Below, piece after piece: positions 10,638-20,071 of a DNA stretch of 64,000 nt. This DNA comes from CAIWHR01 sp963830485 (GTDB taxonomy: Bacteria > Pseudomonadota > Gammaproteobacteria > Burkholderiales > Casimicrobiaceae). Made by a program: the position numbers and the translations under genes. Below the pieces are notes generated by a model, which was given only the letters and a program-made list of their open reading frames with translations, ran no database searches and was not told the origin of the DNA. The number at the start of each line of letters is the position of its first letter. Position 1 is the first letter of the stretch. The stretch is from positions 248,001 through 312,000 of the forward strand of contig CAWHNE010000029.1 in the NCBI GenBank assembly GCA_963830485.1, read 5' to 3'.

Positions 10638-12536
10638 ATGAACGCCACGCCCCGCCGTCGCGACCGACGCGACCCGCGAGTTCCTGCAGCGCTCACGCGC
10701 CGTTCACCGGAATGAGCGACGGCGGCGCTCGATTTCCTGGTCCCGCGGCTCTCGCGCGCTGAATTTCGCGCAGGACGGGACGATCCTCGCGACGCACAGC
10801 GGGCCGGTCGTCGCACCTGCACATCGTCGAGCGCGGCCTCGTCGGCAGCCGTCCCGACAACGTGCAGTCGGCTCCCGATCGCACGCTCGGTCCCGGCGAG
10901 CTGTTCCCGGTCGGCGCGCTGTCCGCCGGGCGGCACGACGACCAAGGTGTTCACTGCGCTGCAGGACACCGACGTGTCTCCTGCTCTCGCGCGACGATTT
11001 CCTCGCGCTGCGCGAGACCTCGCCGGAGTTCGAGCGCTTCTGCACGCAGGCGATCACCGAGACGCTCCGCCAGTCGCTCGACAGCCTGTACCGCCAGTAC
11101 AGCCAGCGCGCGGCCGAGCAGCAGTCGCTGACGCGCCCGCTCGCCGAGCTCGTGCGACACGCGCCGGTCGCCTGTCCCGCGAGCGCGCCGCTCGCGCGAG
11201 GCCGCGCGCCTGATGGCCGAGGCGAAGGTGCGCACGATCATCGCGCTCGATCGCCGACGGCGCGCCGGTCGGCATGTTCACGCTGGTCGATCTCCTGCGC
11301 CGCGTCGTGCTGCCCGGGCGCCCGCTCGACACGCCGCTCGCCGACGTCATGACCTCGCCGATCGTCACGCTGCCGGCGACGGCGACCGCCTCGGAGGGGA
11401 TGCACACGATGGCCGAGCGCGGCGTCCGCCAGCTCGTCGTCGTCGAGAACGGGAAGCTCCGTGGCGTCGTCAACGAGCGCGATCTGTTCGCGCTGCAGCG
11501 GGTCTCGATGCGGCAGGTGAACCAGGACGTCGAGGACGCCGCGACGGTCGAGCAGCTCAGGCGGGCCGCCGACGACATCCGGCGGCTCACGCAGAATCTG
11601 CTCGCGCAGGGTGTCGGCGCCGAGCCGCTGACCCGCACGATCGCCTCGCTCAACGACGCGCTGTCGCGGCGGACGATCGAGCTCGCGCTCGCCCGCCACG
11701 ATCTCGCGGGCGTCGACTGGTGCTGGCTCGCGCTCGGCAGCGAAGGACGCAGCGAGCAGACGTTCGCGACCGACCAGGACAACGCGCTCGTCTTCGCGGC
11801 CGCCGACGCGGCCGCGGCCGAAGGACTGCGCCCGCGCCTGATCGCCTTCGCGCGCGAGGTCAACGCGGACCTCGACCGTCTGGGCTTCCCGCTCTGTCAC
11901 GGCAACGTGATGGCCGGCAATCCGGATCTCTGCCTGTCGGTCGAGGAGTGGAAGGCGCGGTTCCTCGCGTGGATCCGCGAGCCGACGCCGCAGGCGCTCC
12001 TGAGCGCGAACATCGTCTTCGACTTCCGGCCGCTCCACGGCAACGCCGCGCTCGCCGACGCGCTGCGGAGCTGGCTCCTCGGCTACACGCAGGCCAATGC
12101 TGCGTTCCTGCGGCTCATGGTGCAGAACGCGCTGCAGGTCGAGCCGCCGCTCGGCCTCATCCGCGCGTTCGTCGTCGACGACGACGCGACGATCAAGGGC
12201 ACGCTCGACCTCAAGACGCGCGGCACGCGCCTGTTCGTCGACTGCGCGCGCGTGTTCGCGCTGGCGCAGGGGATCGCCGACACGGGGACCGCCGCGCGGC
12301 TGCGCGGCGCGGGCGAGCGCCTGCACGTCGCGCCGCGGCACGTCGGCGCGACCGTCGAGGCGTTCCAGTTCCTGCAGCTCCTGCGGCTGCGCCAGCAGGA
12401 CCAGCCGGCGCCGGGCGAGGACCCGAACCGGATCGACCCGTACGCGCTGAACGAGGTCGACCAGCGGATGCTGAAGGAAGCGTTCCGGCAGGCGAGGCAG
12501 CTGCAGGAGCGGCTGCGGATGTCGTACCGGCTGTAG
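10638..12536 (+). CDS. cNMP-binding / CBS / DUF294 nucleotidyltransferase-like protein, N-terminal frameshifts
   Basis: Cytoplasmic regulatory protein often encoded beside acetate-type symporters. Order of domains: an N-terminal cyclic-nucleotide-binding fold, broken by several frameshifts between 10655 and 11260 (pieces: LATHSGPVV, LHIVERGLVGSRPD, LGPGELFPVGALSAGR); a CBS pair (PLADVMTSPIVTLPATATAS, RGVRQLVVVENGKLRGVVNE); then the DUF294 nucleotidyltransferase domain with LGSEGRSEQTFATDQDNALV, where the GS and the D..D pair match GlnD-type active sites; then the DUF294 C-terminal helical domain. The activity of this family is not settled. The start at ATG 10638 is the first after the terminator. 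Confidence 0.88.
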
Positions 12537-12602
12537 GTCGACGTCGCTCGGCCGGGGTGTTGCTAACATGGGGCGGCGCATTCGGACCGCGGAGGGAAAT
12601 CG

Positions 12603-12800
12603 ATGTTCCGATCGATCGTGAAGCAGCAGCGCCTGATCGCGCTGTTCCTGTTCGGCGCGCTGCTGTTCAACTACCCGCTGCTCGCGCTCTTCAGCCGGCC
12701 CGACGAGGTGTTCGGCATCCCGTTGCTCTACGCGTACATCTTCGGCGCGTGGGCGCTCTTCGTGGGTCTGCTCGCGCGCGTCGTCGAGCGCAACCGGTAG
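12603..12800 (+). CDS. Small two-helix membrane protein before the sensor kinase
   Basis: 65 residues, starting at ATG 12603 with a good ribosome site (GGAGGG). Two hydrophobic helices, about 12-30 (LIALFLFGALLFNYPLLAL) and 40-58 (LLYAYIFGAWALFVGLLARV), separated by FSRPDEVFGIP, with a basic tail. It ends 28 bases before the large symporter-kinase gene. Position and build resemble CbrX, the small protein encoded before cbrA in pseudomonads, where coupling to the kinase gene has been described. That link is by analogy only. TAACAT at 12564-12569 may be its -10 box. Confidence 0.8.
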   Translation: MFRSIVKQQRLIALFLFGALLFNYPLLALFSRPDEVFGIPLLYAYIFGAWALFVGLLARVVERNR

Positions 12801-12828
12801 CCCACGCCGGGACGCGCCGGACAGCGCC

Positions 12829-15612
12829 ATGCTCCAGAGCTTCGTGATCGTCCCGGTCGCGCTCGCCTACATCGGGGTGCTGTTCGCGATCGCCCGCTTC
12901 GGCGACCGGCGCGCCGACCAGGGACGCTCGATCATCGCTAATCCGTACATCTACGCGCTGTCGCTCGGCGTGTACGCTACCGCGTGGACGTTCTACGGCA
13001 GCGTCGGGCGTGCCGCCGCCGACGGCGTCGGCTTCCTCCCGATCTACATCGGACCCACGCTGATGATGGCGCTGTGGTGGCTCGTGCTGCGCAAGATCGT
13101 GCGCATCAGCAAGGCGAACCGGATCACTTCGCTCGCCGATTTCGTCTCGTCGCGCTACGGCAAGAGCGCGCTGATCGCCGGTCTCGTCACGGTCATCGCG
13201 GTCATCGGCGTGCTTCCGTACATCGCGCTGCAGTTGAAGGCCGTCTCGCACAGCTACACGATCCTGACCCGTTACCCGGACATCGCGGCCGCCGGCGCGC
13301 TCGAGACCGCGCCCATCGGCGCCGACACCGCCTTCTGGGTCGCGCTGCTGCTCGCGGTGTTCACGATCCTGTTCGGAACGCGCCACCTCGACGCGTCCGA
13401 GCGGCACGAGGGGCTCGTGGCGGCGATCGCCTTCGAATCGCTCGTCAAGCTGGTCGCATTCCTCGCCGTGGGCGCGTTCGTCACCTGGGGCATTCACAAC
13501 GGGCTTGGCGACATCTTCGCGCGTTCGCAGTCGCATCCGCGGCTCGCCCCGCTGTTCGCGCCGCTAGGCGGCGCCGGCGGATGCTACGCGAGCTGGGCGT
13601 GGCTCACCGTGCTGTCGATGCTGGCGATCGTGTTCCTGCCGCGGCAGTTCCAGGTCGCCGTGGTCGAGAACGTCGACGAGAACCACCTGACCAAGGCGAT
13701 CTGGCTCTTCCCGCTGTACATGCTGGCGATGAACCTGTTCGTCGTGCCGGTGGCCTTCGGCGGCGTGCTCCATTTCTCGGCGACCGCCGTCGACCCCGAC
13801 ACGTTCGTGCTGACGCTGCCGATGGCCGAGAAGCAGGAAGCGATCGCGCTCCTCGTGTTCATCGGCGGCCTCTCCGCCGCGACCGGCATGGTGATCGTCG
13901 AGACGATCGCGCTGTCGACGATGGTGTGCAACGACCTCGTGATGCCGGTGCTCCTGCGGATGCGATCGATGGGGCTCGCGCGGCGCGAGAATCTGACGGG
14001 CCTCCTGCTCGGGATCCGCCGCGGCGCGATCGTCGCGGTGATCCTTCTTGGTTACCTCTACTTCCGGCTCGCGGGCGAAGCGTACGCGCTGGTGGCCATC
14101 GGGCTCATCTCGTTCGCGGCGGTCGCTCAGTTCGCGCCGGCGACACTGGGTGGGATCTACTGGAAGGGCGCGACCCGTGCCGGCGCGCTCGCCGGCCTCA
14201 GCGCTGGATTCGCCGTCTGGCTCTACACGCTGCTGCTTCCGTCGTTCGCGAAGTCGGGGTGGCTGCCGGCGTCGTTCCTGCAGGACGGGCCGTTCGGCAT
14301 CGCGCTCCTGAAGCCGTACGCGCTGTTCGGGCTCACGGGTCTCAACGACATCACGCACGCGATGCTGTGGAGCATGATCGCCAATGTCGGCGCGTACGTG
14401 CTGGTCTCGGTGCTGACGACGCAGACGGTGGCCGAGCAGGCGCAGGCCGCCCGCTTCGTCGACGTGTTCCGGCACGGCGACGAAGGGCAGGACGTCCACC
14501 TGTGGAAGGGCACCGCATCGCTGCCCGACCTGCGCGGGTTGCTGGCCCGGTTTCTAGGCGCCGAGCGCGCCGACGCCGCGTTCGCCGATTACGCTCGGCG
14601 CCGCGGATTCATGGCGTCGGCCGCGGTGCCGGCCGACGCGGCGCTCGTGCAGTTCGCCGAGACCGCGCTCGCGGGCGCGATCGGCGGCGCCTCGGCGCGG
14701 ATCATGGTGGCCTCGACCGTCAAGGAGGACGCGCTGACCCGGGACGAGGTGCGCTCGCTGCTCGACGAGGCCTCGCAGGTCATCGCCTACAGCCACGAGC
14801 TGCGTCAGAAATCGGCCGAGCTCGAAGCGGCCACGGCCGAGCTCCGCGCGGCCAACGAGCGCCTGCAGGAGCTCGACCGCCTGAAGGACGACTTCATCTC
14901 CACGGTCACGCACGAGCTGCGCACGCCGCTCACGTCGATCCGGGCGTTTTCCGAGATCCTGCACGACAACCCGGAGCTCGACGCGGCCGAGCGGCAGAAG
15001 TTCCTCGCGATCATCATCCAGGAAAGCGAGCGACTGACCCGCCTCATCAACCAGGTGCTGGACCTCGCCAAGCTCGAGTCCGGCCGTGCCGAGTGGCGGG
15101 TTTCCGCGCTCGATCTCAAGGCGGTGGTCGAGGATTCGATCAACGCGACCGTGCAGATCTTCCGCGCGAAGAACGTCGGGCTCGAGACGCGCTTTCCGGG
15201 GCGCGTGCCGCCGGTTCACGCCGATCGCGACCGGCTGGTGCAGGTGCTGATCAACCTGCTCTCCAACGCCGCCAAGTTCGTCAAGGTCGACGAAGGCCGC
15301 GTCGTCGTCGAGATCGGCGCGACCGCCGATGTGGTCCGGGTGAGCGTCGCCGACAACGGGCCCGGCATCGGCATCGAAGACCAGAAAGTCATCTTCGAGA
15401 AATTCCGCCAGGCCGGCGACACGATGACCGAAAAGCCGCAGGGAACGGGACTTGGTCTGCCCATCAGTCGGCAGATCGTCGAGTATCTCGGCGGGCGCCT
15501 GTGGGTGCAAAGCGAGCCGGGGATGGGCGCGACCTTCGTCTTCGAGCTGCCGATCGCGAAGGACATCGATGCGGCAGCGGAATCGCCGGTCACGGCTGCC
15601 GGCGGCGTCTGA
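12829..15612 (+). CDS. CbrA/CrbS-like sensor: SLC5 symporter + STAC + histidine kinase
   Basis: 927-residue inner-membrane sensor kinase, intact. Residues about 1-520 form an SLC5-type transporter with 13 or so helices (for example YATAWTFYGSVGRAAADGVG). A STAC-like linker follows at about 565-630, then a coiled coil at about 650-690. The dimerisation domain has the phospho-acceptor histidine H695 in FISTVTHELRTPLTSIRAFS. The ATPase domain has N box LINLLSNAAKFVKV, G1 VADNGPGIGIED and G2 QGTGLGLPISRQIVE. CbrA and CrbS kinases of this build control carbon and acetate use in gammaproteobacteria. The neighbouring symporter and acyl-CoA synthetase fit such a role. Its partner is probably the receiver 29 bases downstream. 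Confidence 0.95.
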   Translation: MLQSFVIVPVALAYIGVLFAIARFGDRRADQGRSIIANPYIYALSLGVYATAWTFYGSVGRAAADGVGFLPIYIGPTLMMALWWLVLRKIVRISKANRITSLADFVSSRYGKSALIAGLVTVIAVIGVLPYIALQLKAVSHSYTILTRYPDIAAAGALETAPIGADTAFWVALLLAVFTILFGTRHLDASERHEGLVAAIAFESLVKLVAFLAVGAFVTWGIHNGLGDIFARSQSHPRLAPLFAPLGGAGGCYASWAWLTVLSMLAIVFLPRQFQVAVVENVDENHLTKAIWLFPLYMLAMNLFVVPVAFGGVLHFSATAVDPDTFVLTLPMAEKQEAIALLVFIGGLSAATGMVIVETIALSTMVCNDLVMPVLLRMRSMGLARRENLTGLLLGIRRGAIVAVILLGYLYFRLAGEAYALVAIGLISFAAVAQFAPATLGGIYWKGATRAGALAGLSAGFAVWLYTLLLPSFAKSGWLPASFLQDGPFGIALLKPYALFGLTGLNDITHAMLWSMIANVGAYVLVSVLTTQTVAEQAQAARFVDVFRHGDEGQDVHLWKGTASLPDLRGLLARFLGAERADAAFADYARRRGFMASAAVPADAALVQFAETALAGAIGGASARIMVASTVKEDALTRDEVRSLLDEASQVIAYSHELRQKSAELEAATAELRAANERLQELDRLKDDFISTVTHELRTPLTSIRAFSEILHDNPELDAAERQKFLAIIIQESERLTRLINQVLDLAKLESGRAEWRVSALDLKAVVEDSINATVQIFRAKNVGLETRFPGRVPPVHADRDRLVQVLINLLSNAAKFVKVDEGRVVVEIGATADVVRVSVADNGPGIGIEDQKVIFEKFRQAGDTMTEKPQGTGLGLPISRQIVEYLGGRLWVQSEPGMGATFVFELPIAKDIDAAAESPVTAAGGV

Positions 15613-15641
15613 CGGATGCGGTGGCGACAGAAGGAGAGACG

Positions 15642-16010
15642 ATGGGCAAGAAGATCCTGATCGCGGACGACGAGCCGAACATCGTCGTCTCGCTCGAGTT
15701 CCTGATGAAGCAGCGCGGCTACGACGTCAGGGTCGTGAGCGACGGTGCCGCGGCGCTCGCCGCGATCGCCGAGTTCCGGCCCGACCTCGTGCTGCTCGAC
15801 GTGATGATGCCGACCGTGAGCGGCTACGACGTCTGCCAGAAGCTGCGCGAGAACCCCGACTGGCAGGGCATCAAGATCATCATGCTCTCGGCCAAGGGGC
15901 GCGACGTCGAGGTGAGCAAGGGCATCGCGGTCGGCGCCGACGCCTACGTGACGAAGCCGTTCTCGACGCGGGACCTGATCGCGAAGGTCGGTGAGATGCT
16001 GGGCGAGTAG
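15642..16010 (+). CDS. Stand-alone response-regulator receiver protein
   Basis: 122-residue CheY-like receiver with no output domain. Acidic pocket D9, D10; phosphorylation site D53 in LVLLDVMMP; conserved S83 and K105 (YVTKPF). Start at ATG 15642 behind AAGGAGA. It lies just after the symporter-kinase gene and is its likely phospho-partner. CrbR and CbrB, the known partners of such kinases, carry DNA-binding output domains; this one does not, so it must act through a partner protein or pass the phosphate on. Intact. Confidence 0.95.
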   Translation: MGKKILIADDEPNIVVSLEFLMKQRGYDVRVVSDGAAALAAIAEFRPDLVLLDVMMPTVSGYDVCQKLRENPDWQGIKIIMLSAKGRDVEVSKGIAVGADAYVTKPFSTRDLIAKVGEMLGE

Positions 16011-16234
16011 CGAATGGGCGGGCGGCACGAGGGCAAACCTTGCGCGTCTTTGCGCGGCCTCCGCGCCGTTGACGACTTCGCGTTGCAGACTGTGGTCGGC
16101 CGCCACCCGCGCTCGCAGACGCGCCCTTCGGGCCTTGGCTCCTTTCTGCTTGCGCGGGTGTCGATCGAGGGCGGCCGACCCCTTGGCGTGTCCCGTGCCG
16201 GCCGCCTTCCGGGGGCTGCCGGGCAATTCGCGCC

Positions 16235-18404
16235 ATGACGTCGGACCGCACGCGGATCGCACTGACGGCTTTGGCGGCGTGGGCGATCGTGCTCGTCGCG
16301 ATCGGCGCCGCGGGCGTGCTCGTCGGTGCCGGTATTTCCGAGGCGGAGCGCGGGCAGCTGCTCGAGCTGCTCGAGCAGAACGCCGCCAGCGTGATCGTCG
16401 TCGCGCTGCTGCTGCTCGCGCCTATCGGCTTTGCGGTCCGGGCGCTGTTCAACGGGCACGTCGCCGCGGCGCGGCAGCTCGCGGAAGACGCGCGGATCAT
16501 GCTGACCGCGAACCCGGCGCATCGCGCGACGCCGCGCGGTGCGGCCCCGATCGCCCGCCTGGCCGAGAGCATGAATGCCTTCGGCGAGGCGCACGAGGCG
16601 CTCCGGAAGAACGTCGAGCAGCGCGTGCGCGACGCGAACGCGCGACTCGAGCAGGAGCGGAACCGGCTGGCCGCGCTCATGTCGGAGCTCGCGCAGAGTG
16701 TGGTCGTCTGCAATGTCGAGGGGCGCATCCTGCTCTACAACGCGCGCGCGATGCAGTTCCTGCGCAAACCGCTCGACGGTGACGCCGCCGGAAGCGGGCC
16801 GAGCCTGGTCGGCCTCGGGCGCTCGGTGTTCGCTATCTTCGACCGCAACCTCATCATCCACGCGCTCGACACGATCCACGAACGGCTGCGCCAGGGCACG
16901 CAAGCTCCGGTCGCGCAGTTCGTCACCGCCGCGCCGTCCGGCGCACTCGTCCGCGTGCAGATGGCGCCGGTGTTCGGCGCCGCCGCCGGCGCGGAGGGCG
17001 CCGGCATCACCGGCTTCGTGCTCGTGCTCGACAACATCACGCGGCGCATCGAGAGCGGGAACCGGCGCGACCTGCTGCTGCAGACTCTGACCCAGGGCAC
17101 GCGCGCATCGCTCGGCAGCGTCCGGGCGGCGGTCGAGACGATCGCGGCGTTTCCCGACATGACGAGCGACGAGCGCGCCCGCTTCATCGGCGTCATCGGC
17201 GACGAAGCGCGGCAGCTCACCGCGCGGCTCGACGCGACGGTCGGCGAGTTCGCCGATTCGCTGCGCACCGAGTGGCCGCTCGAGGAGATGCGCGGCGCCG
17301 ACCTGATCGCGGCGGTCCGGCGGCGCGTCGAAACGAAGACCGGGCTCCTGACGAAGCTCGAGGCGGTCGACGACGCGGTGTGGGTCAAGGTCGACAGCTA
17401 CTCGCTGATGCAGGCCATCGCGTATCTCGCGAGCCGGCTCGCCGACGAGTTCGCGATCCGCGAGCTCCGCTTCGGCCTCGCGGCCGAGGGCGCGCTCGCG
17501 CACCTCGACCTCATCTGGACCGGCGCGCCGCTGGGAACGGAGACGACGATGGCGTGGCAGACGGACGCCATGGAGCTGGGCGGCGAGGCCTGCCCGCTCA
17601 CGCTGAAGCAGATCGTCGAGCGCCACAACGGCGAGATCTGGTACCAGATCCACAAGCCATCGCAGCGCGAATTCTTCCGGATCGCGATTCCCCTCGCGAG
17701 CCCGGAGGAGTCGGCATGGAGCGCGCCACAGGCCGGCGCGAGCCGCCCGGAGTTCTACGACTTCGACCTCTTCCATCAGCCCGGGCAGACGCCGGAGCAG
17801 GACGACCGCCCGCTCGCGTCGCTCGCCTACACGGTGTTCGACACGGAGACGACGGGGCTCGCGCCCTCCGCCGGCGACGAGATCGTGTCGATCGGCGCGG
17901 TACGGATCGTCAACGGCCGGCTGCTCACCCACGAGGTGTTCGAGCAGCTCGTCGACCCGGGCCGCGCGATGTCGCCGGAAGCGAGCCGGATCACCGGGAT
18001 CGAGTCGGCGATGCTCGCGAGCCAGCCGCCGCTCGCCAAGGTGCTGCCGGCGTTCCACGAGTTCTGCGCGGACACGGTGCTGATCGCGCACAACGCGTCG
18101 TTCGACCTGCGCTTCCTGCGGCTCAAGGAGGAGGCGACCGGGGTCCGCTTCACCCAGCCCGTGCTGGACACGCTGCTCCTGTCGGCGGTGGTTCATCCGG
18201 GCCTGGAGGCGCACGGCCTCGAGGCCATCGCCGCGCGGATGGGCGTCAATCCGATCGGCCGCCACACGGCGCTGGGCGATGCGATCATGACCGGCGAAGT
18301 GTTCCTGCGGATGCTGCCGCTCCTGGCAGGAGCAGGGGATCCGGACGCTGGGCGAGGCACGCGAGGCCTCGCAGAAGACTTACTTCGCGCGGATCCGGTA
18401 CTAG
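16235..18404 (+). CDS. Membrane PAS/pseudo-histidine-kinase fused to DnaQ-type 3'-5' exonuclease
   Basis: About 720 residues. Two N-terminal helices (about 7-31 and 45-66) are followed by a HAMP-like stretch, a coiled coil near 120-145 and a PAS-like domain (LAQSVVVCNVEGRILLYNAR). A kinase-like core follows in which the histidine position is Q287 (TQGTRASLGSVRAAVE) and the ATP-binding N and G boxes are not recognisable. The C-terminal exonuclease starts near 530: Exo I D536/E538 in VFDTETTGLAP, Exo II LIAHNASFDLRFL, Exo III HTALGDAIMT. The expected tail EASQKTYFARIRY, ending at TAG 18402-18404, needs one frame change near 18330. It follows the CbrA-like kinase and receiver by 224 bases. A membrane-tethered sensor with nuclease output is the inference. 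Confidence 0.9.
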
Positions 18405-18419
18405 GGCGGCGGCGTCCCA

Positions 18420-18448
18420 TTGCCATCGGGGCGGGGCTTTCGCATAAT
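18420..18448 (+). promoter_or_regulatory. Candidate sigma-70 promoter of the liv operon
   Basis: TTGCCA at 18420-18425, a 17-base spacer, then CATAAT at 18443-18448, about 54 bases before livG. Good match and ideal spacing for a GC-rich genome. Confidence 0.6.
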
Positions 18449-18501
18449 GGCCTCACCCACGGCGGGGCAGGAGGGCCGGGCGCCGGACGCGCCGGCGCAC
18501 G

Positions 18502-19257
18502 ATGGCCGACGACACCATACTCGAGACCCGGTCACTCACGAAGGAATTCAAGGGCTTCGTCGCCGTCAAGGACGTCGCGCTGACCGTCCGCCGGGGCACG
18601 ATCCACGCGCTGATCGGACCGAACGGCGCGGGCAAGACGACCTGCTTCAATCTCCTCACGCATTTCCTCACGCCTACGCGCGGGCACATCTTCTACAACG
18701 GGCGCGAGATCACCGGCTCGCGTCCGGCCGCGATCGCCCGCATGGGGCTCGTCCGCTCGTTCCAGATCTCCGCGGTGTTCCCGAACCTGACGGCGCTCGA
18801 GAACGTGCGCATCGCGCTGCAGCGCAAAGGCGGCCACTCGTTCGATTTCTGGCGCTCGGGCGGGACGCTCGCGCGGCACCACGACAAGGCGCTCGAGCTG
18901 CTCGACGCGGTCGGCCTCTCGGACTTCGCGCACACGCACGCGGGCGAGCTCGCCTACGGCCGCAAGCGCGCGCTCGAGATCGCGACCACGCTCGCGCTCG
19001 AGCCGGAGATGCTGCTCCTGGACGAGCCGACCGCGGGCATGACGCACGAGGACGTCGAGCGCATCGCCGCGCTGATCAAGCGTGTCGCGGCCAATCGCAC
19101 GGTGCTGATGGTCGAGCACAATCTGTCGGTTGTGTCGACCCTGTCCGACCACATCACGGTGCTGGCGCGCGGCGAGGTGCTGGCCGAGGGCGACTACGCG
19201 CACGTGTCGAAGCACCCCGACGTCGTCGAGGCCTACCTCGGGACGGCACATGCCTGA
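18502..19257 (+). CDS. livG: Branched-chain amino acid ABC transporter ATPase LivG
   Basis: 251-residue cytoplasmic ATPase of a hydrophobic amino-acid uptake system. Walker A GPNGAGKTT near residue 40; the LivG-type block ARMGLVRSFQISAVFPNLTA; signature region ELAYGRKRALEIATTLALEP, where the usual LSGG is replaced by LAYG as is common in LivG; Walker B MLLLDEPTAGM; switch histidine in MVEHNLSVV. Intact. The stop overlaps the livF start by eight bases. First gene of a five-gene operon with a good promoter at 18420. Confidence 0.95.
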   Translation: MADDTILETRSLTKEFKGFVAVKDVALTVRRGTIHALIGPNGAGKTTCFNLLTHFLTPTRGHIFYNGREITGSRPAAIARMGLVRSFQISAVFPNLTALENVRIALQRKGGHSFDFWRSGGTLARHHDKALELLDAVGLSDFAHTHAGELAYGRKRALEIATTLALEPEMLLLDEPTAGMTHEDVERIAALIKRVAANRTVLMVEHNLSVVSTLSDHITVLARGEVLAEGDYAHVSKHPDVVEAYLGTAHA

Positions 19258-20002
19258 CGAGCGAACCGCGAGCGCGTCCCCCGGCGCCGCCGCGCCGGCG
19301 GGAGCGCCGCTGCTCGCCGTGCGCGATCTCAACGCATGGTACGGCGAATCGCACGTGCTGCACGGCGTCACGTTCGACGTCACCGCCGGCGAGGTCGTCA
19401 CGCTGCTCGGGCGCAACGGCGCGGGCAAGACGACGACCCTGAAGTCGATCATGGGCATCGTGCCGCGGCGCGAAGGCGTGATCGCGTTCGAGGGCCACGA
19501 CACGGTGCGCCTGCCGTCGAACCGGATCGCGCGGATGGGCATCGCCTACTGTCCGGAGGAGCGCGGCATCTTCGCCTCGCTCGACGTGGAGGAGAACCTG
19601 CTTCTGCCGCCCGCCGTGCGCGAGGGTGGGCTCTCGCTGGCCCAGATCTTCGAGCTCTTCCCGAACCTCCGCGAGCGGCTCCGGAGCCAGGGCACGAAGC
19701 TCTCGGGTGGCGAGCAGCAGATGCTCGCGATCGGGCGGATCCTGCGCACCGGCGCGCGACTGCTGCTCCTCGACGAGCCGACCGAGGGCCTCGCCCCGGT
19801 CATCGTCCAGCAGATCGGGCGCACGATCGCGAAGCTCAAGACGCAGGGATTCACGATCCTGCTCGTCGAACAGAACTTCCGGTTCGCGGCGACCGTCGCC
19901 GACCGGCATTACGTGGTGGACCACGGCCGCGTGGTCGACATGATTCCCAACGCGGAGCTCGACGCCAACATGGCGAAGCTCCACGACTATCTCGGTGTCT
20001 GA
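19250..20002 (+). CDS. livF: Branched-chain amino acid ABC transporter ATPase LivF
   Basis: 250-residue second ATPase of the same transporter. Walker A GRNGAGKTTTLKSIMG; the typical LivF motif AYCPEERGIFASLDVEENLL; signature LSGGEQQMLAIGRIL; Walker B LLLLDEPTEGLAP; switch region LVEQNFRFA. It starts at ATG 19250 inside the livG end; a 23-residue Ala/Ser/Pro-rich leader precedes the domain. Intact. LivG and LivF would form the motor under the LivH/LivM pore. Confidence 0.95.
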   Translation: MPDERTASASPGAAAPAGAPLLAVRDLNAWYGESHVLHGVTFDVTAGEVVTLLGRNGAGKTTTLKSIMGIVPRREGVIAFEGHDTVRLPSNRIARMGIAYCPEERGIFASLDVEENLLLPPAVREGGLSLAQIFELFPNLRERLRSQGTKLSGGEQQMLAIGRILRTGARLLLLDEPTEGLAPVIVQQIGRTIAKLKTQGFTILLVEQNFRFAATVADRHYVVDHGRVVDMIPNAELDANMAKLHDYLGV

Positions 20003-20071
20003 CGCCACACCCCAACTCCGCATCCGCGCGTCGGGTCAGGACGCGCGCTGGCAAACCACGAAGGAGTAACG

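Noticed and set aside
13564..15510. Long minus-strand frames opposite the sensor kinase
   Set aside because: Low-complexity His/Arg/Asp content from the shadow of a high-GC coding strand; the plus-strand gene is intact with all kinase boxes.
16014..16238. Open frame of 74 codons between the receiver and the exonuclease fusion
   Set aside because: No ribosome site, no signal or domain, and its sequence looks like generic intergenic filler. It overlaps the exonuclease start.
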